The notes beneath the pieces were generated by a model, which was not told the origin of the DNA, did not search any database, and saw nothing but the letters and a program-made list of their open reading frames with translations. Shown piece after piece: positions 27,793 to 37,290 of a stretch of DNA of 64,000 nt. The DNA is from Palsa-504 sp963744575 (GTDB lineage Bacteria > Actinomycetota > Actinomycetes > Streptosporangiales > Streptosporangiaceae). Positions within the stretch are counted from its first letter, which is position 1. Every line of letters begins with the position of its first letter. The stretch lies in NCBI GenBank assembly GCA_963744575.1, contig CAVUUF010000025.1:62001-126000 (forward strand), written 5' to 3'. A program made the position numbers and the translations under genes.

Positions 27793-28131
27793 ATGAAGCT
27801 CATCACCGCTGTCATCAAGCCGTTCAAGCTGGACGACGTCAAGGCCGCGTTGCAGGCGTTCGGCGTCCATGGCCTGACGATCACCGAGGCAAGCGGATAT
27901 GGCAGGCAGCGCGGGCATACCGAGGTGTACCGCGGGGCTGAGTACCAGGTCGACTTGGTGCCGAAGGTCCGCGTCGAAGTCCTCTGCGAAGACGAAGACG
28001 CCGAAGACCTGATCGGAGTCGTGGTCAAGGCGGCGCAGACCGGCCGGATCGGCGACGGGAAGGTCTGGTCGGTCCCGGTTGAGACGGTGGTCCGGGTGCG
28101 CACCGGAGAGCGCGGGCCGGACGCGATCTGA
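27793..28131 (+). CDS. glnB: Nitrogen regulatory protein P-II
   Basis: A 112-residue PII signal protein. KLITAVIKPFKLDDVK, the T-loop GHTEVYRGAEY with Tyr51 (the covalent modification site), and the C-terminal GKVWSVPVETVVRVRTGERG are all intact. ATG at 27793. PII senses ATP/ADP and 2-oxoglutarate. In many actinobacteria it lies between amtB and glnD; here glnD follows 30 bases later but amtB is absent. Its regulation by GlnD through Tyr51 is inferred. Confidence 0.97.
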   Translation: MKLITAVIKPFKLDDVKAALQAFGVHGLTITEASGYGRQRGHTEVYRGAEYQVDLVPKVRVEVLCEDEDAEDLIGVVVKAAQTGRIGDGKVWSVPVETVVRVRTGERGPDAI

Positions 28132-28161
28132 GCGGTACCTCATGAGTGGCCCGGGGGACAC

Positions 28162-30387
28162 GTGGAAGCAATGACCTCGTTCGCTGCAGATCGTGCTCGC
28201 CGGACCACGCAGGTCGACAGGTGGCTGGCCGAACTCCTCGGCGCCGAGGCAGGCGTGGCCCTGATGGCGGTCGGCGGATACGGGCGCAAGGAACTGCTCC
28301 CCCGCAGCGACCTCGACGTGCTGCTACTGCACGCGGGCCGGGACGACATCGCGGGCATCGCGGACCGGATCTGGTACCCGGTCTGGGACTCCGGGGCCGA
28401 ACTCGACCACGCGGTCCGCACCGTGCCGCAGGCCAGGCGAGTGGCCCGGGCCGACCTGAAGGTCGCGCTCGGCCTGCTATCCGCCCGGCATGTGGCCGGC
28501 GACCCGGATTTGACCGAACGGCTGCGGGCTGGCGCCCTTGAAGACTGGCGGTCGGCGGCGCCCGCGCGGCTGGCCGAACTGCACGCCGCCCACGACGAGC
28601 GGGCCAGGACCAGCGGGGAGCTCGCCTTCCTGCTCGAGCCGGACCTGAAGGATGCCAGGGGCGGCCTGCGTGACGTGCACGCGATCCAGGCGGTGGCGGC
28701 CGCCTGGGTTGCGCCCGCGCCGGGACCTAAGGTCCGCACGGCTTACGAGCAGATTCTCGACGCGCGGCACGCGCTGCACGAGGTCACCGGGCGCCGTCTG
28801 GACCGGCTGGTACTCGAGGAGCAGGACGCGGTGGCCAGGGCGCTCGGCCTACTCGACGGCGACGTCCTGCTTCGGATGCTGGCCGGCGCCGCGCGGACCG
28901 TCGCCTACGCGGTCGACCACGCCTTCCGCCAGGCCGACCGGCTGCGCGGCGGCCGCCGGCTCCGCCGCCGCCAGGCCGAACGCCGCCCGCTCGCGGACGG
29001 GGTGGTGGAACAGGACGGCGAGGTGGTGCTGGCCCGGGCGGCCGACCCGGCCGGCGACCCGGCGCTGGTACTGCGCGCGGCCGCCGCGGGCGCGCAGGCC
29101 GGGCTGCCGCTGGCGCCGCGGACCCTGGACCGGCTGACCGAATGCCCGCCGTTGCCCGTCCCCTGGCCCGCCGCCGCCCGGGACGCGCTGCTCTCGCTGC
29201 TCGGGGCCGGGCAGGCCGCGGTTAGCGTGTGGGAGGCGCTCGACACCGAGGGCCTGGTGACCGCGCTGATCCCGGACTGGGAGCGGGTCAGGAACCGGCC
29301 GCAGCGCAACCCGCTGCACACGTTCACCGTCGACCGTCACCTGGCCGAGACGGCCGCGCGGGCCGCCGCGCTGGCCCGCGAGGTGGCCCGGCCTGACCTG
29401 CTGCTGCTCGCCGCGCTGCTGCACGACATGGGCAAGGGCTGGCCCGGGGATCACAGCGTCACCGGCGAGGTGGTGGCGCGTGACGTCGGGCGGCGGATGG
29501 GCCTGCCCGCCCCGGATATCGATCTCGTCGCCTCGGCGGTCCGGCTGCACCTGCTGCTGCCGGTGGTCGCCACCCGGCGTGACCTGGACGACCCGGTGAC
29601 CGTGACGCAGGTGGCGACGACCGTGCGCAGCCGCGCCCTGCTCGAGCTGCTGCACGCGCTGGCCATCGCCGACGGGCTGGCCACCGGGCCCGCCGCGTGG
29701 AACGACTGGAAGGCGACCCTGGTCGCCGACCTGGTGCGCCGGGTGGCGGCCGCGCTCGACGGCGAGCCGATGCCGCAGCCCGCCCCGCTGCGGGACGACC
29801 AGCTGGCGCTGGCCGCCGAGGGCGGCCCGGCGGCGACCGTGCGCGGCTCCGAGGTGACCGTGGTCGCCCCGGACCGGCCGGGCCTGCTGTGGCGCGCCGC
29901 CGGGGTGCTGGCCTCGCACCGGCTGGCGGTGCGCAGCGCCAACGCCACGTCGGCCGGGAACACCGCCGTCACCGTGTTCGACACCGAACCCGAGTTCGGG
30001 GACCCGCCCGACGCCACCCTGGTGGCCGCGGACCTGCGCCGGATGCTGCAGGGGCGGCTGGACGTGGAGGACCGGCTCGACCGCCGCGCGCGTGCGATCC
30101 GGTCGCGCGCCGCGAACATTCCCGCGGCCAAGGTGACCCTGATCGACGACGCGTCTGAGACCGCGACCGTGGTGGAGGTTCGGGCGCACGACGCACCCGG
30201 CCTGCTCTGGCGGGTCGGCCGGGCCCTGGGCGAGTGCGGCCTGGACGTACGCGCGGCCCGGGTGGAGACGCTCGGGGCCGAGGTGGTGGACGTGTTCTAC
30301 GTGACCGACGGCGACGGCAAGCCGGTGGCCGCCGAGGACCTGCGCCGCACGATCGCGCATTCCGTCCTGGCCGCGCTCGGCGATTAA
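28162..30387 (+). CDS. glnD: PII nucleotidyltransferase/nucleotidyl-removing enzyme GlnD
   Basis: A 741-residue bifunctional regulator that modifies PII. The nucleotidyltransferase active site is GGYGRKELLPRSDLDVLLL at about residues 38-56; LEPDLKDARGGLRD follows; the HD hydrolase domain has FTVDRHLAETAA and LLHDMGKGWPGDHS; two ACT domains end the protein (VVAPDRPGLLWRAAGVLA and VRAHDAPGLLWRVGRALG). The N-terminus is shorter than in E. coli. In Streptomyces and Corynebacterium the enzyme adenylylates PII. It is co-oriented with glnB and followed by ffh. Confidence 0.95.
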   Translation: MEAMTSFAADRARRTTQVDRWLAELLGAEAGVALMAVGGYGRKELLPRSDLDVLLLHAGRDDIAGIADRIWYPVWDSGAELDHAVRTVPQARRVARADLKVALGLLSARHVAGDPDLTERLRAGALEDWRSAAPARLAELHAAHDERARTSGELAFLLEPDLKDARGGLRDVHAIQAVAAAWVAPAPGPKVRTAYEQILDARHALHEVTGRRLDRLVLEEQDAVARALGLLDGDVLLRMLAGAARTVAYAVDHAFRQADRLRGGRRLRRRQAERRPLADGVVEQDGEVVLARAADPAGDPALVLRAAAAGAQAGLPLAPRTLDRLTECPPLPVPWPAAARDALLSLLGAGQAAVSVWEALDTEGLVTALIPDWERVRNRPQRNPLHTFTVDRHLAETAARAAALAREVARPDLLLLAALLHDMGKGWPGDHSVTGEVVARDVGRRMGLPAPDIDLVASAVRLHLLLPVVATRRDLDDPVTVTQVATTVRSRALLELLHALAIADGLATGPAAWNDWKATLVADLVRRVAAALDGEPMPQPAPLRDDQLALAAEGGPAATVRGSEVTVVAPDRPGLLWRAAGVLASHRLAVRSANATSAGNTAVTVFDTEPEFGDPPDATLVAADLRRMLQGRLDVEDRLDRRARAIRSRAANIPAAKVTLIDDASETATVVEVRAHDAPGLLWRVGRALGECGLDVRAARVETLGAEVVDVFYVTDGDGKPVAAEDLRRTIAHSVLAALGD

Positions 30388-30512
30388 CCACCGGGGCCGA
30401 TTAACCGCAGAACCTTCAACCACGAGGCAACCAGCCACGAGGGCGACCGCCCGGCCGTGCTTAGCCGCCGACAGGACGCGGGTACCTCGGGCCGTTCGGT
30501 AACCTGGGTGTT

Positions 30513-32192
30513 GTGTTTGAGACCCTTTCTGACCGGCTGACGCAGGTTTTTTCCTCGCTGCGCGGCCGCGGACGCCTGTCCGCCGCCGATATCGACGCGA
30601 CGTGCCGTGAGATCCGCATCGCCCTGCTCGAGGCGGACGTCGCGCTCCCGGTCGTCAGGCAGTTCATCGCCCGGGTCAAGGAGCGGGCCAACGGCGAGGA
30701 GGTCTCTGCCGCGCTGAACCCGGCCCAGCAGGTCATCAAGATCGTCAACGAGGAGCTCATCGGCATCCTCGGCGGCGAGGAGCGGCGGCTGCGGTTCGCC
30801 AAGGTGCCGCCGACCGTGATCATGCTGGCGGGCCTGCAGGGTTCCGGTAAGACCACGCTGGCGGCCAAGCTCGCCCTGTGGCTCAAGGGCCAGGGCAATA
30901 CGCCCATGCTGGTCGCGGCCGACCTGCAGCGGCCCAACGCGGTGCAGCAGCTCCAGGTGCTCGGCGAGCGGGCCGGGGTCCCGGTCTACGCGCCGTCGCC
31001 CGGTAACGGCGTCGGCGACCCGGTGGCCGTCGCGCGGGACTCGGTGGACGAGGCCAGGCGCCGCCAGCAGAACATGGTCATCATCGACACCGCGGGCCGT
31101 CTGGGCGTGGACGCGCAGATGATGGCGCAGGCCGCCGCGATCAGGGACGTCACCCAGCCGGACGAGGTCCTGTTCGTGGTCGACGCGATGATCGGCCAGG
31201 ACGCGGTGGCGACCGCGCAGGCGTTCCTGGACGGGGTCGGCTACGACGGCGTGGTGCTGACCAAGCTCGACGGCGACGCACGCGGCGGTGCCGCGCTGTC
31301 CATCGTGCAGCTGACCGGGCGCCCCATCATGTTCGCCTCCGCCGGGGAGAAGCTCGAGGACTTCGACCTGTTCCACCCGGACCGGATGGCGTCGCGGATC
31401 CTCGACCTAGGTGACATCCTCACCCTGATCGAGCAGGCCGAGAAGGCCTTCGACGCGGAGCAGACCGCGACGCTGGCCGGGCGGCTCGCCTCCGGCGAGG
31501 GCTTCACGCTGGAAGACTTCGTCGAGCAGCTGTCCATGGTGCGCAAGCTGGGACCGATCGGGAACATCCTGGGCATGCTGCCGGGCGCCGGCAAGCACCG
31601 CGAACTGCTCGAGCAGGTCAACGACAAGGACCTGGACCGGGCCGAGGCCATCGTCCGGTCCATGACGCCGGAGGAACGCCGCAACCCCAGGATCATCAAC
31701 GGCTCGCGCCGGGCCCGCATCGCCAGGGGTTCCGGCGTCGCGGTGGGCGAGGTCGCCCAGCTGGTCACGAACTTCTTCGAGGGCCAGAAGCAGATGAAGG
31801 CGATGTTCAGCGGAGGCATTCCCGGCATGCCGGCGATGCCGGGAATGGGCCCGGCGGCCCGGCGGGCGAGCAAGTCGGCGCGCAAGAAGAGCAAGAAGAA
31901 GGCGCCCCGCAGCGGCAACCCGCAGCGCGCCGCCGAACTCGCCCGCGGCGCCCAGGGCGGCCAGGGCGCCCAGGGCGGCCAGGGCGGCCAAGGCGCCCAG
32001 GAGGGCCAGGGGCAGGGCCAGGCGGCCAACGGTCCCGGCGGGCTCGGCGGGTTCGGCGGCCTGGCCGAGGGCCTCACCGCCGACGACCTGGCCGAACAGC
32101 TGTCCAAGATGCCGTCCGGCCTGAACTTCCCGGCCCAGCCGCAGGGCAACATCCCGGCCGCGTTCCGCGGCGGCAAGCGCAAGAAGAAGTGA
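30513..32192 (+). CDS. ffh: Signal recognition particle protein Ffh
   Basis: SRP54 GTPase of 559 residues. GLQGSGKTTLAAKLA (G1), DTAGRLGVD (G3), TKLDGDARGGAALS (G4) define the G domain; the methionine-rich M domain includes MLPGAGKH and the RxRIARGSG helix-turn-helix that binds 4.5S RNA. The C-terminal 70 residues are Gly/Gln-rich repeats (GAQGGQ units around 31930-32020) beyond the usual end, then a final lysine-rich KRKKK. GTG at 30513. It partners with FtsY, encoded 3 kb upstream. Confidence 0.96.
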   Translation: MFETLSDRLTQVFSSLRGRGRLSAADIDATCREIRIALLEADVALPVVRQFIARVKERANGEEVSAALNPAQQVIKIVNEELIGILGGEERRLRFAKVPPTVIMLAGLQGSGKTTLAAKLALWLKGQGNTPMLVAADLQRPNAVQQLQVLGERAGVPVYAPSPGNGVGDPVAVARDSVDEARRRQQNMVIIDTAGRLGVDAQMMAQAAAIRDVTQPDEVLFVVDAMIGQDAVATAQAFLDGVGYDGVVLTKLDGDARGGAALSIVQLTGRPIMFASAGEKLEDFDLFHPDRMASRILDLGDILTLIEQAEKAFDAEQTATLAGRLASGEGFTLEDFVEQLSMVRKLGPIGNILGMLPGAGKHRELLEQVNDKDLDRAEAIVRSMTPEERRNPRIINGSRRARIARGSGVAVGEVAQLVTNFFEGQKQMKAMFSGGIPGMPAMPGMGPAARRASKSARKKSKKKAPRSGNPQRAAELARGAQGGQGAQGGQGGQGAQEGQGQGQAANGPGGLGGFGGLAEGLTADDLAEQLSKMPSGLNFPAQPQGNIPAAFRGGKRKKK

Positions 32193-32236
32193 TTGTGTGC
32201 CAGCGAGCGCCACGTACGACACCTGCTGGCACACCA

Positions 32237-33755
32237 TCAGACCCCCGGACAAAGCGCCCGGACCGTGTCGATCGTGTCGGCCTCGGCCGCCGTCTTGTCC
32301 TCGCGATAGCGCAGCACGCGGGCGAAGCGCAACGCGAGGCCGCCGGGGTAGCGCGGGCTGCGCTGGACGCCGTCGAAGGCGATCTCCACCACTAGTTCTG
32401 GGCGGACGTGGACGGTGTAGGAGTCGCGGTGGTCCTCCAGCGCGAGCAGCCGCTGCGTCTGCCAGGTCAGCAGCTCGTCGGTCAGCCCCTTGAACGTCTT
32501 GCCGAGCATGATGAAGCCGCCGGTGGCCGGGTCGTGGGCGCCCAGGTGCAGGTTCGACAGCCAGCCGCGGCGCCGCCCGTGGCCCCACTCGACGGCCAGC
32601 ACCACCAGGTCGAGCGTGTGCCGCGGCTTAACCTTGATCCACCCGGCCCCCCGGCGGCCGGCCGCGTACGGGGTGCTCAGCGACTTGACCACCACGCCCT
32701 CGTGGCCGTGCGCCAGCGCGTCGTCGAAGAACGCCGCGGCCTCCTCGGCCGAGGCGGTGACCAGGCGCGGCATGAGCAGGTCCGGCGGTACCGCTCGGGC
32801 CAGGGCGAGATGCCGCTCCCGGTCCTCGGTGTCGATCAGGTCGGCGCCCTCCAGGTGCAGCGCGTCGAACAGGAACACCGACAGCGGCACCAGCAGGCCG
32901 GCGTCGGCGGTGGCGGTGCGGGCCGCGGTGTCCTGGAACGGCAGCGGCCTGCCGTCCTCGCGCAGCGCGATCAGCTCGCCGTCCAGCACCGCGGCGGACA
33001 GCGGCAGCTTCGCCAGTACGGCGACCACGTTCTGGCAGCCGGGCGGTGATGTCGTCGAGCGTCCGGGTGAACAGGCGGACGTCCCCGCCGGACAGGTGTG
33101 CCTGGATCCTGATCCCATCCAGCTTCCACTCCACCGCCGCCGGGGCACCGGCCTTGGCCAGCGCCTCGCCGAGGGTCGCGGCGCTGGAGGCGAGCATCGG
33201 CCGCACCGGGCGGCCCACCTCGAGGCCGAACTCGGCCAGCGCGGCGCTGCCCCCGCTCAGCGCGGCCGCGGCCACCGCGCCCAGCGAGCCGCGCAGCATC
33301 GCGGCCCGGCGGACTTCGGCCACCGGCACGGCCGCCGCCCGCGCGACGGCCTCGGTCATGACCCCCTCGAGCGCACCCTGGCGCAGCTCGCCGGAGAGCA
33401 GGCCGACCAGGAACCGCTGCTCGTCCGCGGTGGCCCGGCCGAACAGCTCGCCGACCAGTGCCTTGCGCGCGGCCGCCGAGCCCTTCCCGGCGACCGCCCC
33501 GATCGCGGAGAAGCCCGAGTCCACGTCGGACAGGGTCAGTGTGGGCGCAGCGGCGGGCGTAAACCCGTCCCGCAGCGCCGCCCACCCGACGCCTATCTGC
33601 CGCTGCGGCAGCTCCCCGGACAGGTAGGCCACGGCGATCGGCACCTCGAGTGGCCCGGCCTCGCGCAGCGCCCCGGCCAGCGCCTCGATCTTCGCCAGCC
33701 GGGCGCTGGTGGTCGCCACCAGCCGCGACACCTCGGCGATCTCACTCAGCAGCAC
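32237..33755 (-). CDS. ATP-dependent DNA ligase, interrupted by one frameshift
   Basis: The N-terminal half has the actinobacterial ATP-ligase DNA-binding domain (LLSEIAEVSRLVATTSARL) and the nucleotidyl-lysine motif EWKLDGIRIQAH. It runs out of frame at LDDITARLPE. The second half (VLDGELIALREDGRPLPFQ, HEGVVVKSLSTPYAAGRRG, WIKVKPRH) is in another frame. Removing one base at about 33033 (an extra T on the plus strand) joins them as ARLPNVVAVL. The mended protein has about 505 residues, normal for the LigB-type repair ligase. GTG at 33755 gives the family N-terminus. It converges with ffh. Confidence 0.9.
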
Positions 33756-33800
33756 CCGACCATTCTGCCCGCTTGAGCGCCCCACCGAGCTCAGCGACGC

Positions 33801-34877
33801 TCAGCCGGGCTGCCCGCCGCGGCGCGAGCCGATCCCGCGAAGCCCGCGCCGGCCGCCGCCGGGCGTCCATAGCCAGTATCCGACCGGGAAAAGCCGGACG
33901 TGCAGGTGGTCATCGACGAGCCCCCACAGGCCGCGCCGCGCGAACAGCGCGACGAACATCGCCACCAGCCCGAGGGTGATCAGGTACCAGGCGTTGTACG
34001 ACTGCAGCGTCTGCTGCAGCACCATGTACACGATCGTGCCGAGGATCGGCCCCTCGATTGTGCCCAGGCCTCCGATGATCACCGTGAACGCCATGATAGC
34101 GGTCCACTGCACGCTGAACACGGCGGCCGGCTGCACCTGAAGCTGGCTGATGGCCAGCAGCGCCCCGGCCGCGCCGCAGCCCGCCCCGGCGATCACGAAG
34201 ACGAACATCCGGGCCAGGCCGACCCGCGCGCCCGAACTGCGGGCGGCCACCTCGTCGTCGCGGATGGCCGTGAGCACCAGGCCGAGCCGGCTGCGGAGCA
34301 GCAGGTAGGTGCTGGCCAGGGCGGCGACCGTGACGGCCAGCCCGACCCAGTAGGTGTACGCGGTGAGCAGCGTCGGGTCCCAGCCGGTGAACCCGGGCAG
34401 CGGCAGGCCGGTCCCGCCGCCGATCGAGGAGAACCGCTCGATGATGAGCATCACGGTCGCGGCCAGTACCCAGGTGGCGATGGCGAAGTACCCGCTGCGC
34501 AGCCGGGAGACCAGCCACCACAGTGGCAGTGCGGCGACGCCGCAGCCGATCACGGCGACCGGGAGCGCGGCGAACGGCGCGATTCCGTTGATGGCCATGA
34601 TCAGCACGAAGTACGCGCCGAGCCCCACGAACGCCTGCTGTCCCACCGACACCAGGCCCGCGTAGCCGGCCAGCAGGTTCCACATGGTCGCCAGGGTGAG
34701 CACGATGAATGCCTGAACCATGATGGTGGTGGTGCCGGAGTACACGATGTAAGGGAACAGCGCCAGCACGACCACGACGACGAGGGCGCCGATTCCGGTC
34801 CAGGCCACGTTCCTCCGTGACCGGGTCACCCGGATTTTTTCTTCCGAACGGGCCTGGGTATCCGCCACCACGCTCAT
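33801..34877 (-). CDS. livM: Branched-chain amino-acid-type ABC transporter permease LivM
   Basis: A 358-residue inner-membrane permease with about ten hydrophobic segments. LAGYAGLVSVGQQAFVGLGAY and the EAA-like cytoplasmic loop LTAIRDDEVAARSSG are signatures of the LivM/LivH family. ATG at 34877 overlaps the livH stop by four bases; a longer reading would run into livH. The C-terminal tail is basic. It is the last gene of the importer operon. Confidence 0.95.
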   Translation of the reverse strand: MSVVADTQARSEEKIRVTRSRRNVAWTGIGALVVVVVLALFPYIVYSGTTTIMVQAFIVLTLATMWNLLAGYAGLVSVGQQAFVGLGAYFVLIMAINGIAPFAALPVAVIGCGVAALPLWWLVSRLRSGYFAIATWVLAATVMLIIERFSSIGGGTGLPLPGFTGWDPTLLTAYTYWVGLAVTVAALASTYLLLRSRLGLVLTAIRDDEVAARSSGARVGLARMFVFVIAGAGCGAAGALLAISQLQVQPAAVFSVQWTAIMAFTVIIGGLGTIEGPILGTIVYMVLQQTLQSYNAWYLITLGLVAMFVALFARRGLWGLVDDHLHVRLFPVGYWLWTPGGGRRGLRGIGSRRGGQPG

Positions 34878-35749
34878 GACTGCGCCTTCCTGGTGGTCAG
34901 GCCCTGCGGCCGGAGCACGAGCACGGCCAGGAAGACCAGATATCCGGCCAGCACCTCGTAGGAGATGTTGATCTGGGCGCCGATCTGCTGCGCTACGCCG
35001 AGGACCACGCCACCGAGCAGCGTGCCCCACAGCGAGCCCAGGCCGCCGATCACCACGGCGGCGAACGCGAAGAGCAGGATCGTGTCCGTACCGGTGGACG
35101 GCGCGAACTGCGAGTACATGCCGTACGCGATGCCGGCCAAGGCCACCGTGCCGAACGCGATCGCCGCCGCGATGCCGAACACGTGCCGGTAGTCGATGCC
35201 GGACAGCTGGGCCGCTTCCCGGTCGTCGGCCACCGCCCGGATCATCCGGCCGTACCTGGACGCGGACAGGAAGTACTGCAGCCCGAGCAGGACCACCACG
35301 GCCACCGCGAAGATCAGCACGAGCAGGTAGGCGATCTGGATCTGCGGCCCGATCGAGAACGACTTCGTGATGATGGAGTTGCCCACCCCGAGTGAGTGGC
35401 TGTCGGCGTTGACGAACTGCAGCAGTCCGTTCTCGATCACCACGGACAGCCCGAACGTCACGAGCAGCGTGGTAAGCACGCTCCGGTCAAGGGACGCCTG
35501 GATCATGGTCCGCTGCATCACGTAGCCGAGCACGGCCATGATCGGGACCACGATCAGGAACGACCAGAGCACCGGGACGTGGGTGACCGTGATAACGCCG
35601 AGCGCGATGTAGCCGCCGAGGATGGCGAGGTCACCGTGCGCGAGGTTGACGACCTTCATGACCCCGAACATGAGCGACAGCCCGCAGGCGAACAGGGCAT
35701 ACAGGCCGCCGGTCAGGATCCCCTGGATGATGGCGTTGACCCAGGCCAT
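34874..35749 (-). CDS. livH: Branched-chain amino-acid-type ABC transporter permease LivH
   Basis: A 291-residue permease beginning MAWVNAIIQGILTGGLYALFACGLSL, with the LAHGDLAILGGY motif, the RAVADDREAAQLSGID loop that contacts the ATPases, and eight hydrophobic segments. The ATG at 35749 overlaps the livF stop (one base). Gene order and overlaps show a single operon livK-livG-livF-livH-livM. Confidence 0.95.
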   Translation of the reverse strand: MAWVNAIIQGILTGGLYALFACGLSLMFGVMKVVNLAHGDLAILGGYIALGVITVTHVPVLWSFLIVVPIMAVLGYVMQRTMIQASLDRSVLTTLLVTFGLSVVIENGLLQFVNADSHSLGVGNSIITKSFSIGPQIQIAYLLVLIFAVAVVVLLGLQYFLSASRYGRMIRAVADDREAAQLSGIDYRHVFGIAAAIAFGTVALAGIAYGMYSQFAPSTGTDTILLFAFAAVVIGGLGSLWGTLLGGVVLGVAQQIGAQINISYEVLAGYLVFLAVLVLRPQGLTTRKAQS

Positions 35750-36507
35750 TACGGCTCGCTTCCTTCCTCGTCTTCCCCCGCCTCCAGCCCGAAGTATGCG
35801 GCCTCGACCTGGGCCGGGGTGACGTCCGACGGACGGCCTTCCAGTGTGGTATGCCCCTCGAGCAGGCACTGCAAATGCGATGCCACCCGCAGCGCCTGGC
35901 TGACGTCCTGCTCGACCAGCAGCACGGTCAGCCCGGTGGCCAGGATCTGCGGCAGCATGGCGTAGATGCGCTGTACCACGACCGGAGCCAGGCCGAGGGA
36001 GAGCTCGTCGAGCAGCAGCACGCGCGGGTTGGCGACCAGCGCCCGGCCGATGGCGACCGACTGCTGCTCGCCGCCGGACAACTGGGCCGTGCGCTGCGTC
36101 CTGCGCTCGCTCATCCAGCCGAACAGCTCGTAAACGCGCTCGATCGTCCACTGCCCTTTCCGCGCGTAGGTGGCGCCGACCTGCAGGTTCTCCTCGACCG
36201 TGAGCGAGCCGAACAGCCGCCGCCCCTCCGGCACCATGACGATCCCGGCGGTGGCGCGGCGCTCCGGCCTGACCTTGGTCATGTCCTTGCCGTCGTACAA
36301 GATCGCGCCCTCGGTCGGCTGGTGCAGGCCGGCGATCGTGCGCAGCAGCGTCGACTTGCCCGCGCCGTTCGCTCCGATGATCGCGTACACCTCGCCGGGA
36401 AACACCCGCAGCGAGATGCGGTCCAGCGCCCGCAGCTGGCCGTGGTGCACGACGAGCTCCCTGACCTCGAGCAGCGGCGTGCCGTTTCCCGGCCGGGGCG
36501 CGTTCAC
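35749..36507 (-). CDS. livF: ABC transporter ATP-binding protein LivF
   Basis: A 252-residue ATPase. GANGAGKSTLLRTIAG (Walker A), the Q-loop PEGRRLFGSLTVEENL, LSGGEQQ (signature) and LLLDELSLGLAP (Walker B) are all present; the PEGRxLF sequence is typical of LivF. GTG at 36507 overlaps the livG stop by four bases. The Walker B Glu is intact. The C-terminus is acidic. Confidence 0.96.
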   Translation of the reverse strand: MNAPRPGNGTPLLEVRELVVHHGQLRALDRISLRVFPGEVYAIIGANGAGKSTLLRTIAGLHQPTEGAILYDGKDMTKVRPERRATAGIVMVPEGRRLFGSLTVEENLQVGATYARKGQWTIERVYELFGWMSERRTQRTAQLSGGEQQSVAIGRALVANPRVLLLDELSLGLAPVVVQRIYAMLPQILATGLTVLLVEQDVSQALRVASHLQCLLEGHTTLEGRPSDVTPAQVEAAYFGLEAGEDEEGSEP

Positions 36508-37286
36508 GGGGAGTCCTCCTGGATGAGGCCCTCATCCAGCGTGCCGCCGGTCAGCGAGGCGGTGACGTCCGAGCCGAGGAAGACCTCGCGGACGGCCGGG
36601 GTGGCCAGTACCTCGGCGGGCGTGCCGTCGCCGACGAAGCTGCCTCCGGACAGGCAGAGGAGCCGGCTCACCACCGCGGTGAGCGCGCGCACCACGTGCT
36701 CGATCCAGATCACCGCGATGCCCTCGGCGTTGACCGCGCGGACGATCTCGACGAGCTGGGCCACCTCCGGGTCGGTCAGGCCGCCGGCCACCTCGTCCAG
36801 CAGCAACAGCCTGGGCTGGGACGTGAGGGCGCGGGCCAGTTCCAGTCGCTTGCGCTGGAGCAGGCCGAGCCGCGCGGCGGGCAGGTTGGCCTGGCCGGTC
36901 ATGCCGGTCCGGTCCAGTGCCTCCGCCGCCGCCGCGTAGCTGGCCCGGCGCCGCAGCCTGCCGCCCTGCTGCGCGGCGACCAGCAGGTTCTCGAACACGG
37001 TCATGTCCGTGAACGGGCGCGGCACCTGGTAGGTGCGCCCGATGCCCAGCCTGCACCGCGCCGCCGAATCCAGCTTGGTGACCGTGCGGCCGTCGAAGGA
37101 GATCTCCCCGGCGGCTGGAGCCAGATCGCCGGAGATGAGGCCGAACAGGCTGGTCTTGCCGGCTCCGTTCGGCCCCACGATCCCGACGGTGTCGCCGGCT
37201 CCGACGCTGAGCGAGAGCTTCTCGGCGATGACGACCTGGCCGAACCGTTTCGTCACCTGGTCGAGCTGGAGCAGCGGGCTGGTCAT
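36504..37286 (-). CDS. livG: ABC transporter ATP-binding protein LivG
   Basis: A 260-residue ATPase. GPNGAGKTSLFGLISG (Walker A), the IGRTYQVPRPFTDMTVFENLLVAA Q-loop region typical of LivG, and LLLDEVAGGLTDPEV (Walker B). The usual LSGGQ signature is replaced by LGLLQRKRLELARAL, which is the normal LivG variant (LxxGxQRRLEIARAL) in a more divergent form. ATG at 37286 lies just after livK. With LivF it forms the nucleotide-binding dimer. Confidence 0.95.
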   Translation of the reverse strand: MTSPLLQLDQVTKRFGQVVIAEKLSLSVGAGDTVGIVGPNGAGKTSLFGLISGDLAPAAGEISFDGRTVTKLDSAARCRLGIGRTYQVPRPFTDMTVFENLLVAAQQGGRLRRRASYAAAAEALDRTGMTGQANLPAARLGLLQRKRLELARALTSQPRLLLLDEVAGGLTDPEVAQLVEIVRAVNAEGIAVIWIEHVVRALTAVVSRLLCLSGGSFVGDGTPAEVLATPAVREVFLGSDVTASLTGGTLDEGLIQEDSP

Positions 37287-37290
37287 CCGG

